From Planosporangium thailandense (GTDB lineage Bacteria > Actinomycetota > Actinomycetes > Mycobacteriales > Micromonosporaceae), in contig NZ_JAATVY010000003.1 of NCBI RefSeq assembly GCF_011947195.1, forward strand, positions 310,001 through 374,000: 64,000 bases of DNA, in the 5' to 3' direction. The notes below the pieces were generated by a model. That model ran no database searches, had not been told where the DNA came from, and was given only the letters and a program-made list of their open reading frames with translations. The translations under genes and the position numbers were made by a program. Shown in pieces: positions 26,980 to 35,202 of the stretch. Each line of letters opens with the position of its first letter. Within the stretch, counting starts at the first letter, position 1.

Positions 26980-27861
26980 GTGCATGCCGATCCGCTCGCC
27001 CAGGTCATGACCGATCTGTACGCGCTGCCCCCGGAGGAGTTCGTGGCCGCGCGCAACGACGCCGTGAAGCGGGCCAGGGCCGCCGGCGACCGTCGACTCG
27101 CGACCGAGATAGGCGCGCTGCGCCGGCCGACGGTCGGTGCCTGGGTGGTCAACCTGCTGGCCCGGCAGCGACCGGAGCTGGTCGACGAGCTGCTGGTGCT
27201 GGGGGAGTCGCTGCGGTCGGCGCAGCGCGAACTGCGCGGCGACGACCTGCGGGAACTGTCGATGCGCCGGCGGGCGGTGGTCGCGGCGCTGTCCCGGGAG
27301 GCGATCCGGCTCGCCGGTCGTGCCAACTTGCCGGCTGCCGAGATCGAAGCCACTCTCACCGCCGCGCTGGCCGACCCAGCCGTCGCCGAGCAGGTGCGCG
27401 CCGGGCAGCTCACCCGGGCCGTCACGTACGCCGGGTTCGGCGAGACCCCGCGCCCCAAGCTGCGTCTGATCCACGGCGGCGAGGCGGAGCCCGAGCCCGG
27501 CCCGCCGGACGGGAGCCCGACGGCGAAGACTTCCACGACGGGGAAGGCGCCGGCGAAGGCCACGGAGGCGGAGCGCCGGGCCGCGGAGAAAGCGGCGGAG
27601 GAGGCCGCACGCAAGGCGGCGGAGGCGGAGCGCCGGGCGGCGGAGAGAGCCGCGGAGGCCGAGCGCCGGGCCGCCGCCGCGGCGGCCGCCGCGGAGCGCC
27701 GCCGGGCCCGCGCCGCCGCGCACCGCGAACTGCTGGCGGCACGTACCGAACTGGCGGAGGCCGAAGCGGCGCGGGTACTGGCGGAGAAGGCCGTGACGGC
27801 GGCGCGCCGGCGGGTGGAGAAGGCCGCCGCCGCGCTGGACGGCCTGGCAACCGACGAGTAG
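26980..27861 (+). CDS. Coiled-coil Ala/Glu/Arg-rich protein of unknown function
   Basis: A ~293-aa protein. The N-terminal ~160 residues are helical with a conserved look (LYALPPEEFVAARNDAVKRA, RPTVGAWVVNLLARQRP). The rest is a Lys/Thr/Ala linker and a long Ala/Glu/Arg coiled coil with AERRAAE repeats. GTG 26980 or ATG 27007 may be the start; neither has a good ribosome-binding site. It lies 26 bp after the hydrolase gene and may be co-transcribed with it. I do not recognise a catalytic motif. Confidence 0.72.
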   Translation: MHADPLAQVMTDLYALPPEEFVAARNDAVKRARAAGDRRLATEIGALRRPTVGAWVVNLLARQRPELVDELLVLGESLRSAQRELRGDDLRELSMRRRAVVAALSREAIRLAGRANLPAAEIEATLTAALADPAVAEQVRAGQLTRAVTYAGFGETPRPKLRLIHGGEAEPEPGPPDGSPTAKTSTTGKAPAKATEAERRAAEKAAEEAARKAAEAERRAAERAAEAERRAAAAAAAAERRRARAAAHRELLAARTELAEAEAARVLAEKAVTAARRRVEKAAAALDGLATDE

Positions 27862-27900
27862 CGGCGTGACGCACCGCGACGGTACCGGCACAATGACCGC

Positions 27901-28737
27901 ATGACGCCCGAGCAGACAGCGGCCGCCGTGAAGAGCGCCGTCCTCGAACTCGGCGGCGCCTTCTGGCACGACCCGCGTACGACCCGCAAGGCGCGCCAGC
28001 TCGGGCTGACCGGTTGGGCGTTCTACGTCGCCGGGCGTGCCGGCGCGCTGGGCGACGTACACGCCGACGTCGCGGCCGCCGCGATGGGTTTCATCGCGCC
28101 CGACGCGGTCCGGGACGGGTGGGACGCGGCCCTGCGAGTGGCGTCGCCGCGGGAGATCGCCGGGCACAGCGCCGCCGAGTGCGGTCGGTGGGGCCGGGAG
28201 AACCTGGAGTCGTTCTACGGGCTGCCCCGCCTGCTGGGGCTGGCCGAGCGGGTGGCGGTGGACGCCGACCCGACCGGGATGCCGTTGTTCGCCGCGTGGC
28301 GGGCGATGCCCGTACCCGAAGGCGGCCCCGGCGCCCGGGCCGCCGTCCTGCTCCACCTGCTGCGTGAGCACCGCTGCGGTGCGCACGTGCAGGCCGTACG
28401 CGCCAGTGACCTCACCCCGCTGGAGGCCATCGTGGCGGGGCCGGACGGTGAGTCGGGGGCCACCGAGTTCGGCTGGCGGCCGCCGTACCCGGCGTACGCG
28501 CCGCTCGTACGCAAGCGCGCGTGGGCCGAGGCGCTCACCGACCGGATCGCCGGTGGGGCCTACCGGGTCTTGACCTCCGAGGAGCGCCGCGAGCTGGTCG
28601 ACCTGCTCGACGCCGCGCGGAAGCTGCAGAAGGACCCGCACGCCGAACGGGCGCCGGCAGACCGCCAGCCGTACCCGTTCGCCAGGCCCGGTCGGGCGTA
28701 CGACTGGGCCGTGAACAGAGGCCCGGAGTTCCGTTAG
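27901..28737 (+). CDS. SCO6745-family protein
   Basis: A 278-aa protein of the helix-turn-helix-like SCO6745/SalK-related family. Segments such as ARQLGLTGWAFYVAGRAGALGDV, MGFIAPDAVRDGWDAAL and LLHLLREHRCGAHV are characteristic. Biochemical role unknown. ATG 27901 is preceded by CACAAT ending 6 nt upstream, so the message may be leaderless. The last 4 bp overlap the convergent gamma-glutamylcyclotransferase-like gene. Confidence 0.85.
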   Translation: MTPEQTAAAVKSAVLELGGAFWHDPRTTRKARQLGLTGWAFYVAGRAGALGDVHADVAAAAMGFIAPDAVRDGWDAALRVASPREIAGHSAAECGRWGRENLESFYGLPRLLGLAERVAVDADPTGMPLFAAWRAMPVPEGGPGARAAVLLHLLREHRCGAHVQAVRASDLTPLEAIVAGPDGESGATEFGWRPPYPAYAPLVRKRAWAEALTDRIAGGAYRVLTSEERRELVDLLDAARKLQKDPHAERAPADRQPYPFARPGRAYDWAVNRGPEFR

Positions 28738-29180
28738 TCCCGGGTGGGCCGTGACCGCAACCGCTCGACGTAGTCGGCCGGCGCGCCCGCCTTCTCCGCC
28801 GCCTGGACCAGCTCGCTCAGGTACCAGGCGGTCGGCGAGCCGCCTTCGTAGCCGGTGAACACGTAGACCCATGCGGTCACGTCGCCGTCGAGCGTCGCCA
28901 CCCGTACATGGATCTTCCGGTAGGTCCCGGCCGTGACGCCCTCGACCTCGTCGAGCTGCCGGCCGTCCTCGGGGTGTACGTCGTAGAGCGCCACGAAGAC
29001 CCGGTCGCCGGGCGACTCGACGACCGTGGCGACCGCGCCCTCCCAGCCGAGGACGTCGCCCCCGGCGAAGGTCAACCGCCACCCTTCGATCCAGCCCACG
29101 CCCACCATGGGCGAGTGGGGGCAGTATGCCCGCATGCGGGCGGGGTCCAGGTTTGAGCCGTACGCGGCGTAGTGACGCAC
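28734..29180 (-). CDS. Gamma-glutamylcyclotransferase/AIG2-like protein
   Basis: A 148-aa protein of the AIG2/GGCT fold. The N-terminal YAAYGSNLDPARM holds the YGSN substrate loop. The segment HPEDGRQLDEVEGV carries a conserved acidic pair, usually catalytic. Family members cyclise gamma-glutamyl peptides to 5-oxoproline; the true substrate is unknown. The GTG start is 7 nt after minus-strand TATCGT and is probably leaderless. Confidence 0.87.
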   Translation of the reverse strand: MRHYAAYGSNLDPARMRAYCPHSPMVGVGWIEGWRLTFAGGDVLGWEGAVATVVESPGDRVFVALYDVHPEDGRQLDEVEGVTAGTYRKIHVRVATLDGDVTAWVYVFTGYEGGSPTAWYLSELVQAAEKAGAPADYVERLRSRPTRD

Positions 29181-29187
29181 GGGCCCG

Positions 29188-29284
29188 ACGATAGCGTCCG
29201 GCGGGCCGCCCCGAGAATACTGCGTAGCGTGTCGGGAGCGATATGCGACGCGGTGCCTGGTCGGTGGTGCTTTCGCTCTAGGCT
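29188..29284. promoter_or_regulatory. Divergent leaderless promoters (cyclotransferase / quinone dehydrogenase)
   Basis: Minus-strand TATCGT (29193-29188) ends 7 nt before the cyclotransferase GTG. Plus-strand TAGGCT (29279-29284) ends 6 nt before the oxidoreductase GTG. No ribosome-binding sites are visible. Confidence 0.45.
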
Positions 29285-29290
29285 TGGCCT

Positions 29291-30691
29291 GTGAATCGGG
29301 TAGTGATCATCGGTGGAGGTCCTGCGGGTTACGAGGCCGCGTTGGTCGCGGCGCAGCTCGGGGCAGAGGTGACGGTCGTCGAGCGGGAGGGCGCGGGCGG
29401 CGCGTGCGTACTGCACGACTGTGTGCCGTCGAAGACGTTCATCGCCAGCTCGGATGTGGTGACCGCCTATCGGGACACCGAGGAGTTCGGTATCCGGGGC
29501 GCCAGCCTGGAGACCGTCAGCGTCGACGCGTCGGTGGTCAACGGCCGGGTCAAGCGGCTGGCCGCCGCGCAGTCCGCCGACATCTGCGCCAAGCTGACCA
29601 AGGCGGGCGTACGGTTCGTGCAGGGAACGGCCCGGCTGAGCCCGGAGACCGTCGGGCATCTCCACCGCGTCGTCGTGACCCCGGCCGACGGCGATGAGTA
29701 CGCCGTCGACGCCACCACGGTCCTGATCGCGACCGGCGCCACTCCGCGGGTGCTCCCGGACGGCCGTCCCGATGGCGAGCGGATCCTCGACTGGCGGCAG
29801 GTGTACGACCTGACCGAACTGCCCGAGCACCTGATCGTGGTCGGCTCCGGCGTGACCGGCGCCGAGTTCGCGTCGGCGTACCTGGCCATGGGGGTGGAGG
29901 TCACGCTGGTCTCCAGCCGTGACCGGGTGATGCCGACCGAGGACCCCGACGCCGCCGTGGTCATCGAGCACGTCTTCCGTTCGCGCGGCATGAACATCCT
30001 GGGCCGGGCCCGCGCGGCCGCCGCCCGGCGTACCGCCGACGGGGTGGTCGTCGAACTGCAGGACGGCCGCACGGTCGAGGGTTCGCACGTGCTGATCGCC
30101 GTCGGCGCGATCCCCAACACCACCGGCCTCGGGCTGGAGGAGTACGGCGTGGAGATCGGCCGCGGCGGGTACGTGACCGTCGACCGGGTGTCGCGTACGA
30201 ACGTGCCGGGCATCTACGCCGCCGGCGACTGCACCGGCGTGCTGCCGCTGGCCAGTGTGGCGGCGATGCAGGGCCGGATCGCGATGTGGCACGCGCTCGG
30301 CGAGGCGGTGTCGCCGCTGCGGCTGCAGACGGTCGCCTCCAACGTGTTCACCGACCCCGAGCTCGCCTCGGTCGGGGTGAGCCAGGCGGACGTCAGCAGC
30401 GGCAAGGTGCCGGCCCGTACGGTCATGCTGCCGCTGACGGGCAACGCGCGGGCGAAGATGATGGGCCTGGACGACGGGTTCGTGAAGCTGTTCTGCCGGC
30501 CCGCCTCGGGGCTGGTGGTCGGCGGGGTGGTCGTGGCGCCGAAGGCGAGCGAGCTGATCCTGCCGATCGCGATGGCCGTCGAGAACCACCTCAACGTCGA
30601 CCAGCTGGCCCACACCATCACGATCTACCCGTCGCTGTCGGGCTCCGTCGCGGAGGCGGCCCGCCAGCTCATGCAGCACGAGTTCGAATAG
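29291..30691 (+). CDS. NAD(P)H-quinone dehydrogenase, flavoprotein disulfide reductase family
   Basis: A 466-aa FAD enzyme like mycobacterial LpdA (Rv3303c). The FAD motif is VVIIGGGPAGYEAALVA. The redox segment GGACVLHDCVPSKTF retains both cysteines of a CX4C pair. The NAD(P)-binding motif is LIVVGSGVTGAEFASAY, followed by YAAGDCTGVLPLASVA. The C-terminal interface domain ends in HTITIYPSLSGSVAEA. LpdA acts as a quinone reductase rather than a lipoamide dehydrogenase; with both cysteines kept, disulfide reduction is also possible. Leaderless GTG start. Confidence 0.92.
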   Translation: MNRVVIIGGGPAGYEAALVAAQLGAEVTVVEREGAGGACVLHDCVPSKTFIASSDVVTAYRDTEEFGIRGASLETVSVDASVVNGRVKRLAAAQSADICAKLTKAGVRFVQGTARLSPETVGHLHRVVVTPADGDEYAVDATTVLIATGATPRVLPDGRPDGERILDWRQVYDLTELPEHLIVVGSGVTGAEFASAYLAMGVEVTLVSSRDRVMPTEDPDAAVVIEHVFRSRGMNILGRARAAAARRTADGVVVELQDGRTVEGSHVLIAVGAIPNTTGLGLEEYGVEIGRGGYVTVDRVSRTNVPGIYAAGDCTGVLPLASVAAMQGRIAMWHALGEAVSPLRLQTVASNVFTDPELASVGVSQADVSSGKVPARTVMLPLTGNARAKMMGLDDGFVKLFCRPASGLVVGGVVVAPKASELILPIAMAVENHLNVDQLAHTITIYPSLSGSVAEAARQLMQHEFE

Positions 30692-30694
30692 CTC

Positions 30695-31207
30695 TCATGG
30701 GAGGGGGACGCGGATGTCGCGCTTGTGGTCGACCACGGCCGCGGCCGAGATCGTCGCCTCGAGCGGTAGGAACTCCAGGCAGCGGCGGATCGCCTCGGCG
30801 AGTACCGGCCGGGGTACCCGCATCGACATCGTGGCGTGCGGCACCCAGGCGCCCGGCGCGTACAGCTCCGACAGTTCGATGCCGGCTTCGTGCAGCCGCC
30901 GCCACACCTCGGCCTGGTGGCGCAGCAGGTCGGCGCTCGGAGCGGGGCCGAGAAACAGCACCCGGCCGACGAACTGTCCGGCGTACTGGAACGACAGCCG
31001 CAGCGGCGGCGCTGCGGGCAGCCCCGCGAGCGCCTTGGTGACGGTGTCCGCGTCGAGCAGTTCCGCGCCGACGAGCGACAGGTGGGGCCGGTGGCGTCCG
31101 CTGATCTGCCGAAGCGTCGGCACCTCGTCGGCCGCGAGGGCGTTCCACAGGACGTGGATGCGCCGCTCCGCAGCCCCGTCGAAGTACAGTTCGAGCGCCG
31201 CGGTCAT
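30695..31207 (-). CDS. 2'-5' RNA ligase/cyclic phosphodiesterase (2H) family protein
   Basis: A 170-aa 2H phosphoesterase. The two signature motifs are HLSLVG and HATMSM, the paired HxT/S catalytic histidines. It starts inside the stop codon of the DNA glycosylase gene (ATGA overlap), so the two form a coupled operon. A longer frame upstream is antisense noise within that gene. Possible roles are RNA end repair or cyclic phosphate hydrolysis; a link to DNA repair is suggested only by position. Confidence 0.87.
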   Translation of the reverse strand: MTAALELYFDGAAERRIHVLWNALAADEVPTLRQISGRHRPHLSLVGAELLDADTVTKALAGLPAAPPLRLSFQYAGQFVGRVLFLGPAPSADLLRHQAEVWRRLHEAGIELSELYAPGAWVPHATMSMRVPRPVLAEAIRRCLEFLPLEATISAAAVVDHKRDIRVPLP

Positions 31208-32016
31208 GGTGTGACCTGGCAGGTCGGGCACCAGTACGAGTTGCGCCCGGCCAGCGGCGCGGTCCGTACCGGGGCGCCGCAGACCAGACACGGCTGACCG
31301 GTGCGGCGGTACACGTACACCTCGCCGCCGTGCCGGTCGACCCGCGGCGGGCGGCCCATCGCCTCCGGGGTGTGCGCGGCGTGCACCGTATCGATTCTGC
31401 CCACCCCGACAGCGGCCCGCATCAGCGCCCGCAGGTCGGTCCAGATCTCCTGCCAGGCCTGCGGCGACACCGACCGGCCGGGCGTCGTCGGCGGCAGGCC
31501 GGCGCGGAAGAGCGCTTCGGTGACGAAGATGAGACCGGTGCCGGCGACGATCGACTGATCGAGCAGGAGCGCCCCGATCGGCTTGGCGCTGCGCCGGATC
31601 CGCGCGTACGCGGCGTCCGGGTCGGCGTCGTCGCGTAGCGGGTCGGCGCCCAGCCGGCCGATGAGCGCGTCGACCTCGGGTGGGTCCAGCAGCTCGCACA
31701 CGGCGGGTCCGCGCAGGTCGAGCCAGTGCTCGTCGGCGGAAAGCCGCAGCCGGACCTCGCCGACCGGCGGTGGGGGAGCGCCGTCGCCGTCAGTGAATTT
31801 GCCGTACAGGCCGAGGTGGATGTGCAGGGTACGGTCGCCGGTGTACCGGTGCAGGAGGTGTTTTCCGTACGCGTCGGTGGACTCCAGGACCTGGCCGGAG
31901 ATCAGGGCCGCGCCGTCGGCGAAGCGCCCCTGCGGGCTGCCCGCGGTCACGAGCCTTCCACCGAAGAGCTTCCAGTGCCGATCGGCGAGTCGGCGGATGG
32001 TGTGTCCCTCGGGCAT
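31204..32016 (-). CDS. Fpg/Nei-type DNA glycosylase (AP lyase)
   Basis: A 270-aa base-excision repair enzyme. It has the N-terminal MPEGHT (catalytic Pro2, Glu3), a conserved Lys in AYGKHLLHRY, and the helix-two-turn-helix segment LLLDQSIVAGTGLIFVTEALFRAG (shown discontinuously in family alignments). The C-terminal four-Cys zinc finger is CLVCG to CPTCQ. MPEGHT points to the Nei/endonuclease VIII-like branch, as in Rv3297, acting on oxidised pyrimidines. It is coupled to the downstream 2H phosphoesterase gene. Confidence 0.92.
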   Translation of the reverse strand: MPEGHTIRRLADRHWKLFGGRLVTAGSPQGRFADGAALISGQVLESTDAYGKHLLHRYTGDRTLHIHLGLYGKFTDGDGAPPPPVGEVRLRLSADEHWLDLRGPAVCELLDPPEVDALIGRLGADPLRDDADPDAAYARIRRSAKPIGALLLDQSIVAGTGLIFVTEALFRAGLPPTTPGRSVSPQAWQEIWTDLRALMRAAVGVGRIDTVHAAHTPEAMGRPPRVDRHGGEVYVYRRTGQPCLVCGAPVRTAPLAGRNSYWCPTCQVTP

Positions 32017-32046
32017 CGCTCGACGGTACCGGGACGGCCGGAGCGG

Positions 32047-32679
32047 TCAGCCGTAGAGGCGGGCCGCGTACTCCGGGCCGTAGTAGCGCTCCAGCTCCTC
32101 GAGCGTCTCCGGGATCTGCTGCACGCTCTTGACGAGCTGGGGGTGCGACGGCAGTGCGTCCGGGTGCCAGGTCTCCGGCTTCCACAGCGAGGATCGCATG
32201 AACGACTTCTGGCAGTGGAAGAAGATCTGCTCGATCTCCACGAGGATCGCCAGGTGGGGCCGGTGACCCTGGACGGTCATCTGGTCGAAGAACGGCGCCT
32301 CGCGGACCAGCCGGGCCCGGCCGTTGATGCGCAAGGTCTCGTTACGGCCGGGGATCAGGTAGAGCAGGCCGACGTGCGGGTTGCTGAGGATGTTGTGGAA
32401 GCCGTCGGCGCGGCGGTTGCCGGGGCGGTCCGGGATCGCGATGGTCGTGTCGTCGAGGACGTGGGTGAAGCCGGGTGGGTCGCCCTTGGGGGACACGTCG
32501 CAGGTCCCGTCCGCGGACGCGGTGGCGACCAGGCAGAACGGGGATGCCGCGAGCCACTCGCGGTCGCGCTCGTGCAGCCGTACCCGCTCCTTGGTGACCG
32601 CCCGTGGCATCGGCTCGCCGAGTAGGTCGCGCAGCTCGGCCGGTGATGTGATCTCGATGAATCCGGTGGTGTCGACCAT
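32047..32679 (-). CDS. Pyridoxamine-phosphate-oxidase-fold (PPOX) flavoprotein
   Basis: A 210-aa split-barrel FMN protein of the MSMEG_1061-like group. Motifs are PFCLVATASADGTCDVSPKGDPPG, then IPDRPGNRRADGFHNIL and HVGLLYLIPGRNETLRI, which shape the FMN site (each shown in parts). ATG 32679 follows GGGAGG at 6 nt; an upstream extension to 32730 is unlikely. Probably a cytosolic FMN-dependent oxidoreductase of unknown substrate. It lies 30 bp upstream of the glycosylase gene on the same strand. Confidence 0.88.
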   Translation of the reverse strand: MVDTTGFIEITSPAELRDLLGEPMPRAVTKERVRLHERDREWLAASPFCLVATASADGTCDVSPKGDPPGFTHVLDDTTIAIPDRPGNRRADGFHNILSNPHVGLLYLIPGRNETLRINGRARLVREAPFFDQMTVQGHRPHLAILVEIEQIFFHCQKSFMRSSLWKPETWHPDALPSHPQLVKSVQQIPETLEELERYYGPEYAARLYG

Positions 32680-32803
32680 CGTGCGCCTCCCGCCAATAGC
32701 GTCCTGAGTGGACGGTACCGCGTCGCTCAAGTCATTTGTGTGGGTCAGCGCGGGAACGGGTAGCCAAAGGGCAGAACCCTACCCGGAACTTACGGAGGTC
32801 AGC

Positions 32804-33679
32804 ATGGACGACGCTCAGACCGGCGCTCGGGCCCCCGCCTCTACGAGCCCTGTTCGCCAGACGGTCGGCGAGGCCACCGACGCCGCCACCCAGGCGGCCG
32901 GGAACGTGACCGACACCGCCGCCGACCAGGCGCGTCAGGTGGCCGGCGAGGTCTCCGACCAGGCCCGCGGGGTGGCCGCCGAGCTTCGCGACCAGGTGGG
33001 TGGGCAGGTCCGCACCCAGAACGACCGGCTGGTCGACGGCATCCGCCGCATGGCGGACGAGCTCGACGGGATGGTCGGCGACGGCGACAGCTCGCCCGCC
33101 CGTACCGTGGTCTCCCGCGTCGCGCAGGGTAGTCGTCAGATGGCCGACTACCTGGCCGACCGCGGCCCCGAGGGCGTCCTCGACGAGGTGCAGGACTTCG
33201 CGCGGCGCCGTCCGGGCGCGTTCCTCGCGACCGCTCTGGTCAGCGGCTTCGTGATCGGGCGGCTCGGCAAGGGGGTCTTCGGCGCCACGACGGAGACGTC
33301 GACGACCCGCACGACGCCGACGACCCCGATGCCGCACCGGGACACGATGGTGCCCGACATCCCTCGGATGAGGTCGGAACCGGCGTACCCGACCGCCGGC
33401 TACCCCACGAGCGCCGTCGAACCGGGACATCCCAACGGCACGGGTACGGCCGGCCCGACAGGTGTAGGTACGGCGTCGACGCCGATGGTGGCGTCGGAGA
33501 CCGACTACCCGCCGCCGGCGTCGGAGTCGGGTGCCACCACCGAGTACCGGTCGACCGGGACCGGTAGGCCGATGCCCATGCCCGAGTCGGTCGGTGCCAG
33601 CACGTCGTTCGAGCGCGGTGTCGCCAGTGGATCGACGGGCGCGCAGCGCGACGACGCGACCTTGGACGGAATGTCATGA
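32804..33679 (+). CDS. Envelope-associated protein with apolipoprotein-like helices
   Basis: A 291-aa protein whose first ~100 residues are amphipathic Ala/Gln/Asp helices with 11-residue periodicity (AADQARQVAGEVSDQARGV). A short hydrophobic segment (GAFLATALVSGFVIGRLG) and a Thr/Pro/Gly-rich disordered tail follow. ATG 32804 has GGAGG 5 nt upstream. It is the first gene of a tightly overlapping trio (ATGA overlap with the next). I do not recognise a named function; the set suggests membrane curvature or stress protection (inference). Confidence 0.8.
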   Translation: MDDAQTGARAPASTSPVRQTVGEATDAATQAAGNVTDTAADQARQVAGEVSDQARGVAAELRDQVGGQVRTQNDRLVDGIRRMADELDGMVGDGDSSPARTVVSRVAQGSRQMADYLADRGPEGVLDEVQDFARRRPGAFLATALVSGFVIGRLGKGVFGATTETSTTRTTPTTPMPHRDTMVPDIPRMRSEPAYPTAGYPTSAVEPGHPNGTGTAGPTGVGTASTPMVASETDYPPPASESGATTEYRSTGTGRPMPMPESVGASTSFERGVASGSTGAQRDDATLDGMS

Positions 33680-34101
33680 CGGCCCCGTACGAGACGCGCG
33701 GCGACACGCTCCACACCGAGCCCAAGGAGACGTCGATCGGCCAGCTGATCAGCGACATCAGCGATGACCTGTCGCGGCTGTTCCGCCAGGAGGTGGAGCT
33801 CGCCAAGGCCGAGCTGCGCCAGGAGGCGGTGAAGGCCGGGAAGGCGGCCGGGATGCTGGGCGGCGCCGGCTTCGCCGGGTACATGGTGGCGCTGCTGTTG
33901 ACGCTCGCCGTCATGTTCGGTCTCGGCAACGTGATGGATCTCGGGTGGGCGGCGCTCATCGTGGCTGTCGTCTGGGCGGTCGTCGGGGTCGTGCTGTACG
34001 CGAAGGGGCGGCGCAAGATGAGCACCGTCTCGCCGATGCCCCGCCAGACCGTCGAGACGATCAGGGAGGACGCGCAATGGCTGAAGAACCCGACCGGATA
34101 A
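33676..34101 (+). CDS. Phage-holin-superfamily (PF07332-like) membrane protein
   Basis: A 141-aa protein with an amphipathic N-terminal region (LISDISDDLSRLFRQEVELAKAEL), then two membrane helices (GFAGYMVALLLTLAVMFGL and AALIVAVVWAVVGVVLY). This architecture is widespread in actinobacterial chromosomes and is not prophage. It overlaps the preceding gene by 4 bp and the next by 25 bp. Confidence 0.9.
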   Translation: MTAPYETRGDTLHTEPKETSIGQLISDISDDLSRLFRQEVELAKAELRQEAVKAGKAAGMLGGAGFAGYMVALLLTLAVMFGLGNVMDLGWAALIVAVVWAVVGVVLYAKGRRKMSTVSPMPRQTVETIREDAQWLKNPTG

Positions 34102-34712
34102 GGGACGACATCGAGCGGACCCGGGCCACGCTCGCCCGGGACGTGGACCGGCTGGCCGACCGGACCAGCCCGACCCGGGTGGCCCAGCGGCGCTGGACCG
34201 CCGTGAAGGAGAAGGTGCGCGGCGTGAGCGACAAGGTGATGGGTACGTCGTACGACACGACCCATTCGGTGCAGGACATGGCGGGACAGGCCGGCGACAA
34301 GGCCAGCTACCTGGCGAACCGGGTGAGCGACAAGGCCAGCGACGCCGCCGGCGAGGTGGCGGACACCGTACGCCGGGCGCCGCGGGCGGTGGCGAGCAAG
34401 ACACAGGGCAACCCGATCGCGGCCGGCGTGATCGCGTTCGGGGTGGGCCTGCTCGCGGCATCGCTGATTCCGGAGAGCGACGTGGAGCGCCGGGCCGCGC
34501 GCCAGTTGCGCGACAACGCCGGTGACCTCGTCGACCGGGTGCGCGAGCCGCTGATGGAGTCGGCTCAGCAGGTCAAGGACGAGATGTCGGGCACCGTACG
34601 CGAGGCGGTCGGCCAGGTGAAGGACACCGCCATGGACGCGGCGCAGACGACGGCGCAGGAGGCGAAGTCGTCCGCCCAGGACGCCGCGGAGCAGGTGCGC
34701 AGCGCCACCTGA
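34077..34712 (+). CDS. DUF3618 domain protein
   Basis: A 211-aa protein with N-terminal DUF3618 (PDRIRDDIERTRATLARDVD), helical repeats, a hydrophobic stretch (NPIAAGVIAFGVGLLAASLI) and a C-terminal amphipathic helix rich in Ala/Gln/Lys. AGGGAGGA lies 6 nt before ATG 34077. It is the last gene of the trio and is followed by a hairpin. The DUF3618 plus holin-like pairing is common in actinobacteria; function unknown. Confidence 0.9.
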   Translation: MAEEPDRIRDDIERTRATLARDVDRLADRTSPTRVAQRRWTAVKEKVRGVSDKVMGTSYDTTHSVQDMAGQAGDKASYLANRVSDKASDAAGEVADTVRRAPRAVASKTQGNPIAAGVIAFGVGLLAASLIPESDVERRAARQLRDNAGDLVDRVREPLMESAQQVKDEMSGTVREAVGQVKDTAMDAAQTTAQEAKSSAQDAAEQVRSAT

Positions 34713-34736
34713 GCGCGCCGTGCCAGCGATCGGTCC

Positions 34737-34771
34737 GGGGTACCCGGCCGGACCTGTCCACCGGGTACCCC
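34737..34771. terminator. Terminator hairpin after the envelope trio
   Basis: Perfect 11-bp arms, ggggtacccgg and ccgggtacccc, with a 13-nt loop, 24 bp after the DUF3618 stop codon. Confidence 0.75.
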
Positions 34772-34828
34772 ATGATCGAAGCGTGAAAATATGCGTGCCC
34801 GGCAATTGGGCCGCATACGCTCGACGAC

Positions 34829-35194
34829 GTGTTAGTCGTCACGACGGAGAACCTGCCCGGATACGAGATCCGGGCCGTGCTGGGTGAGGTGCTCGGCGTA
34901 ACGGCCTGCACCCGTAACCCCTATGCGGCCGGCTTCCGCACCCTCGATGGCGGCCAGGGCGCGGAGATGGCGCAGGTGCTGGTGCAGAGCCGGGCGTCGG
35001 CCATTTCGCAGATGGTCAACGCGGCGCGCCGCCGCGGCGCCACGGCGGTTGTCGGCATGCGCTTCGACAACCGTGACATCACCGCCCACTGGGTCGAGCT
35101 GTGCGCGTACGGCACCGCGGTGGTGGCGTACCCGGTCACCGAGGAGGCCCGGCGGCATTACGACGCGGCAGCCGACGCCGAGGCGTCGGTATAG
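34829..35194 (+). CDS. YbjQ/UPF0145 family protein
   Basis: A 121-aa protein of the YbjQ fold (LVVTTENLPGYEI, then GATAVVGMRFD and VELCAYGTAVV). Family members form pentameric rings of unknown function and are sometimes called heavy-metal-binding. GTG 34829 is 7 nt after TACGCT and is probably leaderless. Its stop lies 8 bp from the convergent accA3 stop, within a small hairpin (taggcc / ggccta). Confidence 0.88.
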   Translation: MLVVTTENLPGYEIRAVLGEVLGVTACTRNPYAAGFRTLDGGQGAEMAQVLVQSRASAISQMVNAARRRGATAVVGMRFDNRDITAHWVELCAYGTAVVAYPVTEEARRHYDAAADAEASV

Positions 35195-35202
35195 GCCTCG
35201 GC

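Noticed and set aside
33676-34101. Prophage remnant suggested by a holin-like protein
   Set aside because: No endolysin, integrase or structural phage genes nearby; this family is common in actinobacterial chromosomes beside DUF3618 genes.
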